From Candidatus Zixiibacteriota bacterium (GTDB lineage: Bacteria; Zixibacteria; MSB-5A5; GN15; FEB-12): 9,637 nt of DNA. The notes below the pieces were generated by a model, which was not told where the DNA came from, did not search any database, and saw only the letters and a list, made by a program, of their open reading frames with translations. Location of the stretch: assembly GCA_023700785.1 (NCBI GenBank), contig JAMPYH010000079.1, positions 1-9,637 on the forward strand. The letters run 5' to 3'. Of the stretch, positions 1-5,544 are shown piece by piece. The first letter of the stretch is position 1; every line of letters starts with the position of its first letter. Made by a program: the position numbers and the translations under genes.

Positions 1-627
1 ATGCTTCGCGCCACCAAAAACCGCTTTGGGTCAGTCGCCGAGATCGGGCTGTTCGAGATGGGACCGCGCGGCCTGGAGGAGGTCAAGAATCCGTCGTCGC
101 TATTCTTGACCTCGGAGAATATCACCCATCGCTCCGGTTCTGTCGTTTCCGGTGTGATGGAAGGGAATCGTCCGTTGCTCGTCGAAGTTCAGGCGCTGGT
201 CACGCGGGCGACGTACAGCGCTCCACAGCGGGTAGCGTCGGGGATAGACAGCAAAAAGCTGGCGTTACTCCTTGCCATACTCGAGAAGCGGCTTGAGATG
301 CAGGTATCCGCGCATGATGTATTCGCTTCAGTGGCGGGAGGGTTGCGAATAGCCGAGCCGTCGCTTGATCTGGCGATTCTCATAGCGATCGCGTCGTCGC
401 TGCAAAATCGACCGGTCCGCGCCAGGACAATGATAGTCGGCGAAGTCGGCCTGTCCGGCGAGGTTCGAGGGATCGCTCAGATCGATCGACGTGTCTCAGA
501 AGCGGCCAAACTTGGTTTTACAACCGTGATCGTCCCGGAAACCAACCGCGCGCAGGTCCAGGAAAAATCGGTCGAGGTGATTGGCGTGACCGACATTCAA
601 ACCGCGCTGGATATCTCGCTTGGCTAA
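1..627 (+). CDS. radA: RadA/Sms DNA repair protein, C-terminal part (5' truncated by window edge)
   Basis: RadA is a RecA-like ATPase that processes recombination intermediates and drives branch migration in the cytoplasm. The visible part begins just before the signature KNRFG motif (residues 6-10 here) and continues into the Lon-protease-like C-terminal domain. Hallmarks seen are EGNRPLLVEVQALV near residue 54, LLLAILEKR, VFASVAGGLRIAEPSLDLA near 106-124 and GEVGLSGEVR near 146. Full-length RadA is about 450 residues, so roughly the first 250, with the zinc finger and Walker A/B motifs, lie before the window. The ATG at base 1 is an internal codon at the edge, not the real start. The stop codon lies inside tgt, whose TTG start overlaps it by 8 bases, which suggests cotranscription and translational coupling. 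Family identification is very secure; whether the missing part is intact cannot be judged. Confidence 0.95.
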   Translation: MLRATKNRFGSVAEIGLFEMGPRGLEEVKNPSSLFLTSENITHRSGSVVSGVMEGNRPLLVEVQALVTRATYSAPQRVASGIDSKKLALLLAILEKRLEMQVSAHDVFASVAGGLRIAEPSLDLAILIAIASSLQNRPVRARTMIVGEVGLSGEVRGIAQIDRRVSEAAKLGFTTVIVPETNRAQVQEKSVEVIGVTDIQTALDISLG

Positions 628-1840
628 CCATAGACTACTCGAATTACTTACTATCGACGGCTCCGCGCGTCGCGGCAGCCTGCATACGGCGCATGGCGCT
701 GTGCAGACTCCGGCGTTCATGCCGGTCGGAACATCCGCGTCAGTCAAGGCGCTCAGATCCGATGATCTTGACGCGATCGGCGCTGAGATCATCCTCGGGA
801 ATACCTACCATCTCTATTTGCGGCCCGGTACGGAAGTTATCAAACAGTGCGGCGGGTTGGCAAAATTCAATGGATGGAACAAACCGACATTGACCGATTC
901 CGGCGGGTTTCAGGTTTTTTCGCTGAGGGATATATCCCGCATCACCGATGACGGTGTCGAGTTCCAATCGCATCATGACGGCTCACGCCATCTGTTCACG
1001 CCGGAAAAGGTGATGCAGATACAGCATGACATCGGCGCGAATATCATCATGGCGTTTGACCAGTGCGTCCCGTTTCCCGCCGCGCATGATCTGGCCGAAG
1101 TCGGCGTACATCGTACTTTTCGCTGGGCAAAGCGTTGTCTGGACGAGCACACAAGGCTGGCCGGCGCGGACAATTATCGGATCGACCTCTTTGGCATCGT
1201 GCAGGGGTCAATTTACAAGGATCTGCGCTCTCAATCGGCGGAGCAGATCGTCGGTCTCGATTTTCCAGGGAACGCGATCGGCGGGCTTTCGGTCGGCGAG
1301 AGTAAGGCTGAGATGGAAGATATGTTGGCGCACACCATTCAGTTTCTGCCGGGGGATAAGCCGCGCTATCTCATGGGGGTTGGTTATCCGGAAGACCTGC
1401 TGATGGCAGTGTCGTACGGCGTTGACATGTTTGACTGTGTCCTGCCGACTCGCAACGCGCGGACGGGGAATGTGTTTACGTCCGAAGGTCAGATAGTGTA
1501 CCGCAACGCCGAGTATGCCGCCGATGAGCGGCCCCTTGACCCGAACTGCGACTGTATGGTCTGCCGGCGTTATAGCCGTGCCTATATCCGCCACCTGTAC
1601 AACCAGCGCGAGATCACCGGCATGGTGCTGGCGACCTACCACAACAGCTACTTCTTTCAGCACTTAATGCGGAATATTCGGCAGGCGATCGCCGAAAAGC
1701 GGTTCGACGCTTTTCGACGAGCGTTCTTGAGCAGATATGTTATCTATGAGCGGGCGATCTCACCCGCTGAATCGATGGCGAATAAGCTGAATCAACACAA
1801 TCATCGCAAAAACCGCCATCGACCCGAAAATGAGTTCTGA
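620..1840 (+). CDS. tgt: Queuine tRNA-ribosyltransferase (tRNA-guanine transglycosylase)
   Basis: TGT swaps guanine for preQ1 at the wobble position of GUN-anticodon tRNAs in the queuosine pathway. The TIM-barrel family signatures are all visible: FMPVGT (33-38), ILGNTYHLYLRPG (58-70), LTDSGGFQVFSL (91-102) with the general-acid/base Asp93, GIVQGS (192-197), GGLSVGE (221-227) and GVDMFDCVLPTRNAR (267-281) with the nucleophile Asp269. The zinc ligands Cys310, Cys312, Cys315 and His341 are complete. The start is a TTG overlapping the radA stop; no Shine-Dalgarno is visible, so coupled translation is likely. Bacterial TGT is usually about 375 residues. This one has 406, the excess being a polar, Asn/His/Arg-rich tail after about residue 380. 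That tail is read through the 3' end of the opposite-strand TMEM14-like gene (81-base overlap) and is probably a functionally neutral extension. Confidence 0.96.
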   Translation: MANHRLLELLTIDGSARRGSLHTAHGAVQTPAFMPVGTSASVKALRSDDLDAIGAEIILGNTYHLYLRPGTEVIKQCGGLAKFNGWNKPTLTDSGGFQVFSLRDISRITDDGVEFQSHHDGSRHLFTPEKVMQIQHDIGANIIMAFDQCVPFPAAHDLAEVGVHRTFRWAKRCLDEHTRLAGADNYRIDLFGIVQGSIYKDLRSQSAEQIVGLDFPGNAIGGLSVGESKAEMEDMLAHTIQFLPGDKPRYLMGVGYPEDLLMAVSYGVDMFDCVLPTRNARTGNVFTSEGQIVYRNAEYAADERPLDPNCDCMVCRRYSRAYIRHLYNQREITGMVLATYHNSYFFQHLMRNIRQAIAEKRFDAFRRAFLSRYVIYERAISPAESMANKLNQHNHRKNRHRPENEF

Positions 1841-2104
1841 GCCGGCGCGCGTTTCGGCATGCGCGGCGATCCGCTTGAAAGTCATATACCCCAGCATAAC
1901 CGTGTTCAGCGCGACCCAGACCAGCACCACGGTGCCCATTGAACCGGCGAGATCCTTGCCCCAAAGATAGCCCAGGATTATTGTCGCCAGCGCGATGCCG
2001 CCGTTGATATAAAGCGCGGTAGGCGATCCGGTCCGGACATAGCCGACGATGCCCATGAGCAGCATGTAAGCGCCCAGCGCGATGACCCAGTAATGTAGCT
2101 TCAT
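1760..2104 (-). CDS. TMEM14/UPF0136-family four-helix membrane protein
   Basis: A 114-residue integral membrane protein with four hydrophobic helices at about 5-23, 31-48, 56-76 and 90-108. The stretch GYVRTGSPTALYINGG (21-36) matches the hallmark GY-x-x-x-GS-x-x-x-L pattern of the TMEM14/UPF0136 family, and a second GY closes helix 2. Eukaryotic members (for example TMEM14C) sit in the mitochondrial inner membrane and are linked to porphyrin transport; bacterial members have no settled role, so only location and fold are proposed. The ATG has a good ribosome binding site, GAGGAA on the minus strand (2111-2116), six bases upstream. The last 26 residues, including nearly all of helix 4, are encoded opposite the tail of tgt. 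It is divergent from the DNA glycosylase gene, across a 131-base gap in which I see no convincing promoter. Confidence 0.8.
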   Translation of the reverse strand: MKLHYWVIALGAYMLLMGIVGYVRTGSPTALYINGGIALATIILGYLWGKDLAGSMGTVVLVWVALNTVMLGYMTFKRIAAHAETRAGSELIFGSMAVFAMIVLIQLIRHRFSG

Positions 2105-2235
2105 TGGTGATTCCTCATAAAAATTGGCTGATTTGCAGTCTATAACCTTCGGACGGCCGCTTTGGTTCAGGCGCTATTCCTGATTTCTTGCGGAAAAAGT
2201 GATGCTACGTCCCTCGGTCGTGTGTAGATTTATCC

Positions 2236-2889
2236 ATGCGCAAACCGAAACCATCGCTCGATCACTCGCGGGCCGTAGCATACCTCGCCGAACGGGACCC
2301 GATCTTGAAACAGTTGATGACCCGGTGTGGACCATGCCTCCTCAAACAGGCAAAGGGCGGCTTTGAGACGGTCGCCGAGATCATCGTTGGTCAGCAGTTA
2401 TCCACAATCGTCGCTACCCGGATCTTCCAGCGACTTCGAACTCTCGCCGGTGGCAGGTTCACTCCCGCCAAGGCCCTGAAACTGACCGACGCACAATATC
2501 GGTCGGTCGGACTCTCTCGCGCCAAAACGCTATATGTGCGCGACCTTGCGTCGAAAGTTATCGACGGGGAGGTATCATTCAGGCGAATGGATAAGATGTC
2601 CGACGGCGAGGTGACGGAGATGCTCATTCGAGTGAAGGGGATCGGACCATGGACCGCGCAAATGTACCTGATGTTTGTCCTGGGGCGGCCGGATATTTTT
2701 TCGGCGGGGGATAAGGGGATTCAGACGGCGATGGCGAAATTGTACCGGAAAAGGAATGTCAAAAAGCTGGATCGTTTCGCCGAACGATGGAAACCGTATC
2801 GATCGGTGGCGTGCTGGTACTTGTGGCGTTCGCTCAATAACACGCCGCCGGCTACCACTGCCGAAGCTGCCAGATATACCCAAGGGTGA
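2236..2889 (+). CDS. AlkA-type DNA-3-methyladenine glycosylase (HhH-GPD family)
   Basis: A base-excision repair enzyme expected to remove alkylated bases such as 3-methyladenine. The helix-hairpin-helix motif is clear at LIRVKGIGPWTAQMYLM (130-146), followed by the catalytic aspartate in FSAGDKGI (Asp159), equivalent to Asp238 of E. coli AlkA. The N-terminal half carries the family block IIVGQQLSTIVATRIFQRL (49-67). At 217 residues it lacks the extra N-terminal domain of E. coli AlkA and resembles the compact Mag1-like members. There is no four-cysteine iron-sulfur loop, which argues against endonuclease III or MutY. The ATG has no strong Shine-Dalgarno. Its 3' end overlaps the convergent beta-barrel gene by 38 bases, covering the last 12 residues and the stop. 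Substrate range (3-methyladenine alone or broader) cannot be told from sequence. Confidence 0.9.
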   Translation: MRKPKPSLDHSRAVAYLAERDPILKQLMTRCGPCLLKQAKGGFETVAEIIVGQQLSTIVATRIFQRLRTLAGGRFTPAKALKLTDAQYRSVGLSRAKTLYVRDLASKVIDGEVSFRRMDKMSDGEVTEMLIRVKGIGPWTAQMYLMFVLGRPDIFSAGDKGIQTAMAKLYRKRNVKKLDRFAERWKPYRSVACWYLWRSLNNTPPATTAEAARYTQG

Positions 2890-3499
2890 AGCGAAATCCG
2901 CTGAATTGAGTCGGGAAGTTCTGTTTCGAATAGACTCCGCTGCCATAATCGCGACCGGCGACGATGTCAGGTTTCAGTTGCATGACAGCCAGCTCAAAGG
3001 AGTAAACGCGGTGGAAGCGCAGCCCTAATGTCACCCGATAACCCAATTTCTGCGCCATATCCAGATCATCGATGCCGTACTCATCGTGAAGTTCCTGAAG
3101 AGATTCTTCGCCCGGGGTGAATCGATTGAACGCATAGACCAGACCGAAGCCGAGATACGCGGTCATCCGGTCGGTGCCGCGATAGTACAGCAGGTCCAGA
3201 CCGGTCAGCATTGACTGGTAATTGCCGGTGAGATATATCGACGGGCGATAACTCCCGCCCGGAAAAAAGCGCGAGCCGATCGACCCGAGCCGAAAGTCGA
3301 GTTCAGTGCGAAGCACCAGGGGATGGGCCGGACGCCATTCATACTTGAGGGAGAGTTCCGGGCCGGCTGAGACAATGCCGTTGGGGCTGGTAATGCCCGC
3401 GGAGAGATGGAGGTTCATGGCGGCGATTGTATCCTGCTCGATAGGATTAAGCGGCGCCAAGGGGAGACTTAACCAAGCGATCAATAACAGAGAGCCCAC
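2852..3499 (-). CDS. Predicted secreted/outer-membrane beta-barrel protein, function unknown
   Basis: A 215-residue protein I do not recognise at family level. The first 15 or so residues (GSLLLIAWLSLPLA) are hydrophobic and look like a signal peptide, though without the usual basic N-terminus. The rest shows repeated amphipathic beta-strands rich in Tyr, Phe, Leu and Gly separated by polar turns: LSLKYEWRP, LVLRTELDF, SIYLTGNYQ, LTGLDLLYY, MTAYLGFGLVYAF, YRVTLGLRFH, YSFELAVMQL and FRFTLGYIW at the very end. This pattern fits a small 8-stranded outer-membrane barrel of the OmpA/OmpW kind. The start is a GTG, because the frame has a stop 24 bases upstream and no other start codon between; GGAGGT (minus strand, 3503-3508) lies only three bases before it, with AGGAAGGA further out at 3512-3519. 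It is convergent with, and overlaps, the glycosylase gene. Membrane location is inferred, not proven. Confidence 0.65.
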   Translation of the reverse strand: MGSLLLIAWLSLPLAPLNPIEQDTIAAMNLHLSAGITSPNGIVSAGPELSLKYEWRPAHPLVLRTELDFRLGSIGSRFFPGGSYRPSIYLTGNYQSMLTGLDLLYYRGTDRMTAYLGFGLVYAFNRFTPGEESLQELHDEYGIDDLDMAQKLGYRVTLGLRFHRVYSFELAVMQLKPDIVAGRDYGSGVYSKQNFPTQFSGFRFTLGYIWQLRQW

Positions 3500-3522
3500 A
3501 TTACCTCCACGTCCTTCCTTTT

Positions 3523-3528
3523 AATATA
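3523..3528 (-). promoter_or_regulatory. Possible -10 element for the beta-barrel gene
   Basis: The minus strand reads TATATT here, about 24 bases before the GTG start, which would give a very short leader ending in the GGAGGT ribosome site. No good -35 is found at 16-18 bases; the nearest partial match, TTGGAT, is about 20 bases away. Weak call. Confidence 0.3.
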
Positions 3529-3732
3529 CACGTGCTTTCCGTGATTCCATCCAACAAAATCGGTTCGAGCGAATTGAAGCGCGCGCGATTTGGAGGAGCG
3601 GAGTCCATGTTCCGGACAGTGCCGGACCGGCTCAGCGGGTTAACCGAAGAAGCGAGTATCGAGCCATCCTTGTGGCAACGTAACCTGCTGCATGGTATAG
3701 AGTAATCGCGGACCAAGATGTGCCGAAAGCGG

Positions 3733-3760
3733 TTGACATCGACCGATTAAGCGGTATATT
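3733..3760 (+). promoter_or_regulatory. Sigma70-type promoter for the aldehyde dehydrogenase and downstream genes
   Basis: A perfect -35 hexamer TTGACA (3733-3738) is followed after 16 bases by TATATT (3755-3760), five of six matches to the -10 consensus. Transcription would start near 3767 and give a leader of about 75 bases before the ATG at 3842. This is the best promoter match in the window and precedes the co-directional series running to the window end. Confidence 0.7.
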
Positions 3761-3778
3761 AGCGCTTTCGCCGGTTAC

Positions 3779-3794
3779 TGTGAAATTATTCACA
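3779..3794 (+). promoter_or_regulatory. CRP-type palindrome (TGTGA-N6-TCACA) in the aldehyde dehydrogenase leader
   Basis: The sequence reads TGTGA, six bases, TCACA, the exact E. coli CRP half-site arrangement; the arms extend to six bases (TGTGAA / TTCACA). Its centre is about 20 bases downstream of the predicted transcription start, a position where a bound regulator would block rather than activate transcription. It is nested inside a weaker outer stem (3769-3775 with 3805-3811, one G-T pair), so the alternative is an RNA hairpin in the leader. Which CRP/FNR-family protein would bind is unknown. Confidence 0.5.
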
Positions 3795-3829
3795 ACGAAA
3801 AATCACCGGTGACAGTCGAGCACGAGATG

Positions 3830-3835
3830 AAGGAG
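3830..3835 (+). promoter_or_regulatory. Ribosome binding site fixing the aldehyde dehydrogenase start
   Basis: AAGGAG lies six bases before the ATG at 3842. The same frame is open back to a GTG at 3809 and an ATG at 3827, but neither has a comparable site, and the family homology begins just after the ATG at 3842. That ATG is therefore preferred. Confidence 0.8.
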
Positions 3836-3841
3836 CACGCC

Positions 3842-5335
3842 ATGAGCGCGACAGTATACAAAAACTATATCAATGGCACCTGGGTCGCGTCGTCGTCCGG
3901 GGAGACTTTTGAAAACCGCAATCCCGCCAATCATGATGATGTGATCGGCGTTTTCCAGAGATCAAACGAAGCTGACGTTAAAGCGGCTGTGGATGCCGCG
4001 GCTGCCGCTTATATGAAATGGCGGTTGGTCCCGGCGCCGAAGCGCGGCGAGATCTTGTATCGTGTCGCCGCCCGCCTGACCGCGAATAAGGAGCAGTTTT
4101 CGCGCGATATGACCCGAGAGATGGGAAAGATCCTTATCGAGACGCGCGGCGATGTACAGGAAGCGATCGACATGACCTATTACATGGCCGGTGAAGGACG
4201 CCGCCTGTTTGGCATGACGACCCCTTCCGAACTCCCCAACAAGTTTAATATGACCGTCCGCCAGCCGGTCGGCGTCTGCGGCTTTATCACGCCGTGGAAT
4301 TTTCCGATGGCGATTCCGTCATGGAAAATGATGCCCGCGCTCATCTGCGGCAATACTATCGTGATCAAACCGGCGACGGACACCCCCATGTCAGTCGTTA
4401 ATCTCATGAAAGCATGCGAGGAAGAAGGGGTCCCGCCAGGTGTAGTTAATATGGTCACGGGACCGGGCGGCTCGACCGGCGAAGCGCTGATGAATGATGA
4501 CCGTGTCAGGATCGTCTCGTTTACCGGTTCGACCGAGGTCGGTCGCCGTGTCTCGACTGCCTGCGCGCCGAAATTCAAACATCTCTGCCTCGAAATGGGC
4601 GGCAAGAATGTCATCATCATCATGAATGATGCTGACCTTGAGCTCGCGGTCGAAGGCGTGCTGTGGGGCGCGTTTGGTACTTCCGGCCAGCGTTGCACCG
4701 CCACAAGCCGTGTTATCATGCACAAGGATGTCGCCGCCAAGTTCACCAGTATGCTGGTCGAGCGCGCGAAAAACATTAAAGTCGGTAACGGGCTTGAAGA
4801 CTCCGTGCAGATGGGGCCGGTGGTCAATCAGTCGCAGGTTGATACGGTGCTGAAGTATATCGAAATAGGCAAAGCTGACGGCGCCAGGTTGGAATGCGGC
4901 GGTCAGCGCCTCACCGGCGGCGCATATGACAAAGGTTACTTTATCCAGCCGACGGTGTTCTCCGGCGTCACGCGGAATATGCGGATATGGAAGGAAGAGA
5001 TATTCGGCCCAGTGCTCGGAATGGGGACATTCAACACGTTCGAAGAAGCGATAGAACTGGCGAATGACACCGCCTACGGATTATCGGCCTCGATCTACAC
5101 CCGCGATGTAAACAAGGCATACGTCGCCATGCGTGATGTCTATACCGGTATCTTTTATGTCAACGCTCCGACTATCGGCGCGGAGACGCATTTGCCGTTC
5201 GGCGGCACCAAAGAGACCGGTAACGGTCACCGTGAAGCCGCGACAGCGGCGCTGGATGTCTTTTCTGAATGGAAGTCTATATATGTCGATTTCTCCGGTA
5301 CTATTCAACGGGCCCAGATAGACAACGCCGACTGA
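3842..5335 (+). CDS. NAD(P)-dependent aldehyde dehydrogenase
   Basis: A full-length (497-residue) member of the aldehyde dehydrogenase superfamily, oxidising an aldehyde or semialdehyde to the acid in the cytoplasm. All catalytic features are present: Asn153 in TPWNFP, Lys176 in IVIKPATDTP, the cofactor turn FTGSTEVG (227-234), general base Glu251 in LEMGGKN, nucleophile Cys285 in GTSGQRCTATSR, and EEIFGP (385-390) with cofactor-binding Glu386. The C-terminal NAPTIGAETHLPFGGTKETG (441-460) and the tail EWKSIYVDFSGTIQRAQID resemble a semialdehyde dehydrogenase subgroup near ALDH7 and the ketoglutarate-semialdehyde enzymes, seen in many environmental bacteria and archaea. The exact substrate (pyrroline-5-carboxylate, aminoadipate semialdehyde or other) cannot be assigned. 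It is first in a co-directional series leading to the GTPase and carbamate kinase genes, so an amino-acid catabolic role is plausible. A strong promoter and CRP-like site lie upstream. Confidence 0.93.
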   Translation: MSATVYKNYINGTWVASSSGETFENRNPANHDDVIGVFQRSNEADVKAAVDAAAAAYMKWRLVPAPKRGEILYRVAARLTANKEQFSRDMTREMGKILIETRGDVQEAIDMTYYMAGEGRRLFGMTTPSELPNKFNMTVRQPVGVCGFITPWNFPMAIPSWKMMPALICGNTIVIKPATDTPMSVVNLMKACEEEGVPPGVVNMVTGPGGSTGEALMNDDRVRIVSFTGSTEVGRRVSTACAPKFKHLCLEMGGKNVIIIMNDADLELAVEGVLWGAFGTSGQRCTATSRVIMHKDVAAKFTSMLVERAKNIKVGNGLEDSVQMGPVVNQSQVDTVLKYIEIGKADGARLECGGQRLTGGAYDKGYFIQPTVFSGVTRNMRIWKEEIFGPVLGMGTFNTFEEAIELANDTAYGLSASIYTRDVNKAYVAMRDVYTGIFYVNAPTIGAETHLPFGGTKETGNGHREAATAALDVFSEWKSIYVDFSGTIQRAQIDNAD

Positions 5336-5351
5336 GAGCCGCGACGCGCAG

Positions 5352-5408
5352 ATGATGAAACGACGTGGAAAGACGCATAGGATGATGAACCGCAAGGAGA
5401 GCAGATGA
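5352..5408 (+). CDS. Tiny basic ORF, possible coupling ORF (18 residues)
   Basis: An open frame starting ATG-ATG, 16 bases after the aldehyde dehydrogenase stop, reads MMKRRGKTHRMMNRKESR and ends in TGA. Its stop overlaps the ATG of the next small ORF in an ATGA. The 9-mer GATGATGAA occurs twice inside it (5351-5359 and 5381-5389), in the same frame. No good ribosome site precedes it. It may be chance; its main interest is the overlap with the following ORF, whose ribosome site it contains. Function unknown. Confidence 0.2.
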   Translation: MMKRRGKTHRMMNRKESR

Positions 5409-5476
5409 ACTCCGGTTGGTGCTATCAGATTCCCTGCTACCTGATCCGCTATATCTGGGAATCCTCCTCGATCTAA
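5405..5476 (+). CDS. Candidate microprotein or leader peptide (23 residues) before the GTPase gene
   Basis: A short ORF with a strong Shine-Dalgarno, AAGGAGA (5394-5400), four bases before its ATG, a better site than most full-length genes here have. The peptide begins MNSGWCYQIPCYLIRYIW and ends in a Ser-rich tail and TAA. It is aromatic- and cysteine-rich (two Trp, three Tyr, two Cys) with a hydrophobic centre that could be membrane-associated or a ribosome-acting leader. It starts inside the stop of the preceding tiny ORF and ends 68 bases before the GTPase start. An inverted repeat lies within it. I do not recognise it; it may be a real small gene, a leader peptide, or chance. Confidence 0.35.
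   Translation: MNSGWCYQIPCYLIRYIWESSSI
5428..5463 (+). repeat. Inverted repeat inside the small ORF
   Basis: GATTCCC (5428-5434) and GGGAATC (5457-5463) are perfect complements with a 22-base loop. CAGAT (5426-5430) can instead pair with ATCTG (5453-5457), sharing bases with the first stem, so the RNA has two mutually exclusive pairings. No T-run follows, so this is not an intrinsic terminator. Confidence 0.4.
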
Positions 5477-5544
5477 AGCGCTCGCGCCGATCGACGGATG
5501 AATGAACCCATTTACAACGATTAGCCAATAGCAGGAGATATCGT

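Larger units (their letters stand above)
3500..3841. other. Divergent intergenic region between the beta-barrel gene and the aldehyde dehydrogenase
   Basis: About 340 bases without a convincing gene. The right third holds the promoter and CRP-like palindrome listed separately. The left edge holds a possible minus-strand -10. In between, at about 3540-3720, I see only a short imperfect stem (TCCGG at 3611-3615 with CCGGA at 3622-3626). An open frame on the minus strand here has no ribosome binding site or family resemblance. Confidence 0.7.

Noticed and set aside
2105..2235. Promoters for the divergent TMEM14 and glycosylase genes
   Set aside because: Only isolated partial matches (such as TATAGA on the minus strand) were found, without a paired -35, plus a weak TCAGG/CCTGA repeat at 2167-2183.
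3501..3716. A 71-residue minus-strand frame in the intergenic region
   Set aside because: No ribosome site, low-complexity Ser/Arg/Pro content and no resemblance to known families; it also occupies the likely promoter region of the beta-barrel gene.
3809..3841. Upstream GTG or ATG start for the aldehyde dehydrogenase
   Set aside because: The ATG at 3842 has AAGGAG at ideal spacing and fits the family's N-terminus; the upstream codons have no such site and the GTG lies in the outer leader stem.
4180..4827. A 215-residue open frame on the minus strand
   Set aside because: Lies entirely within the aldehyde dehydrogenase, whose catalytic motifs are intact in the other strand.
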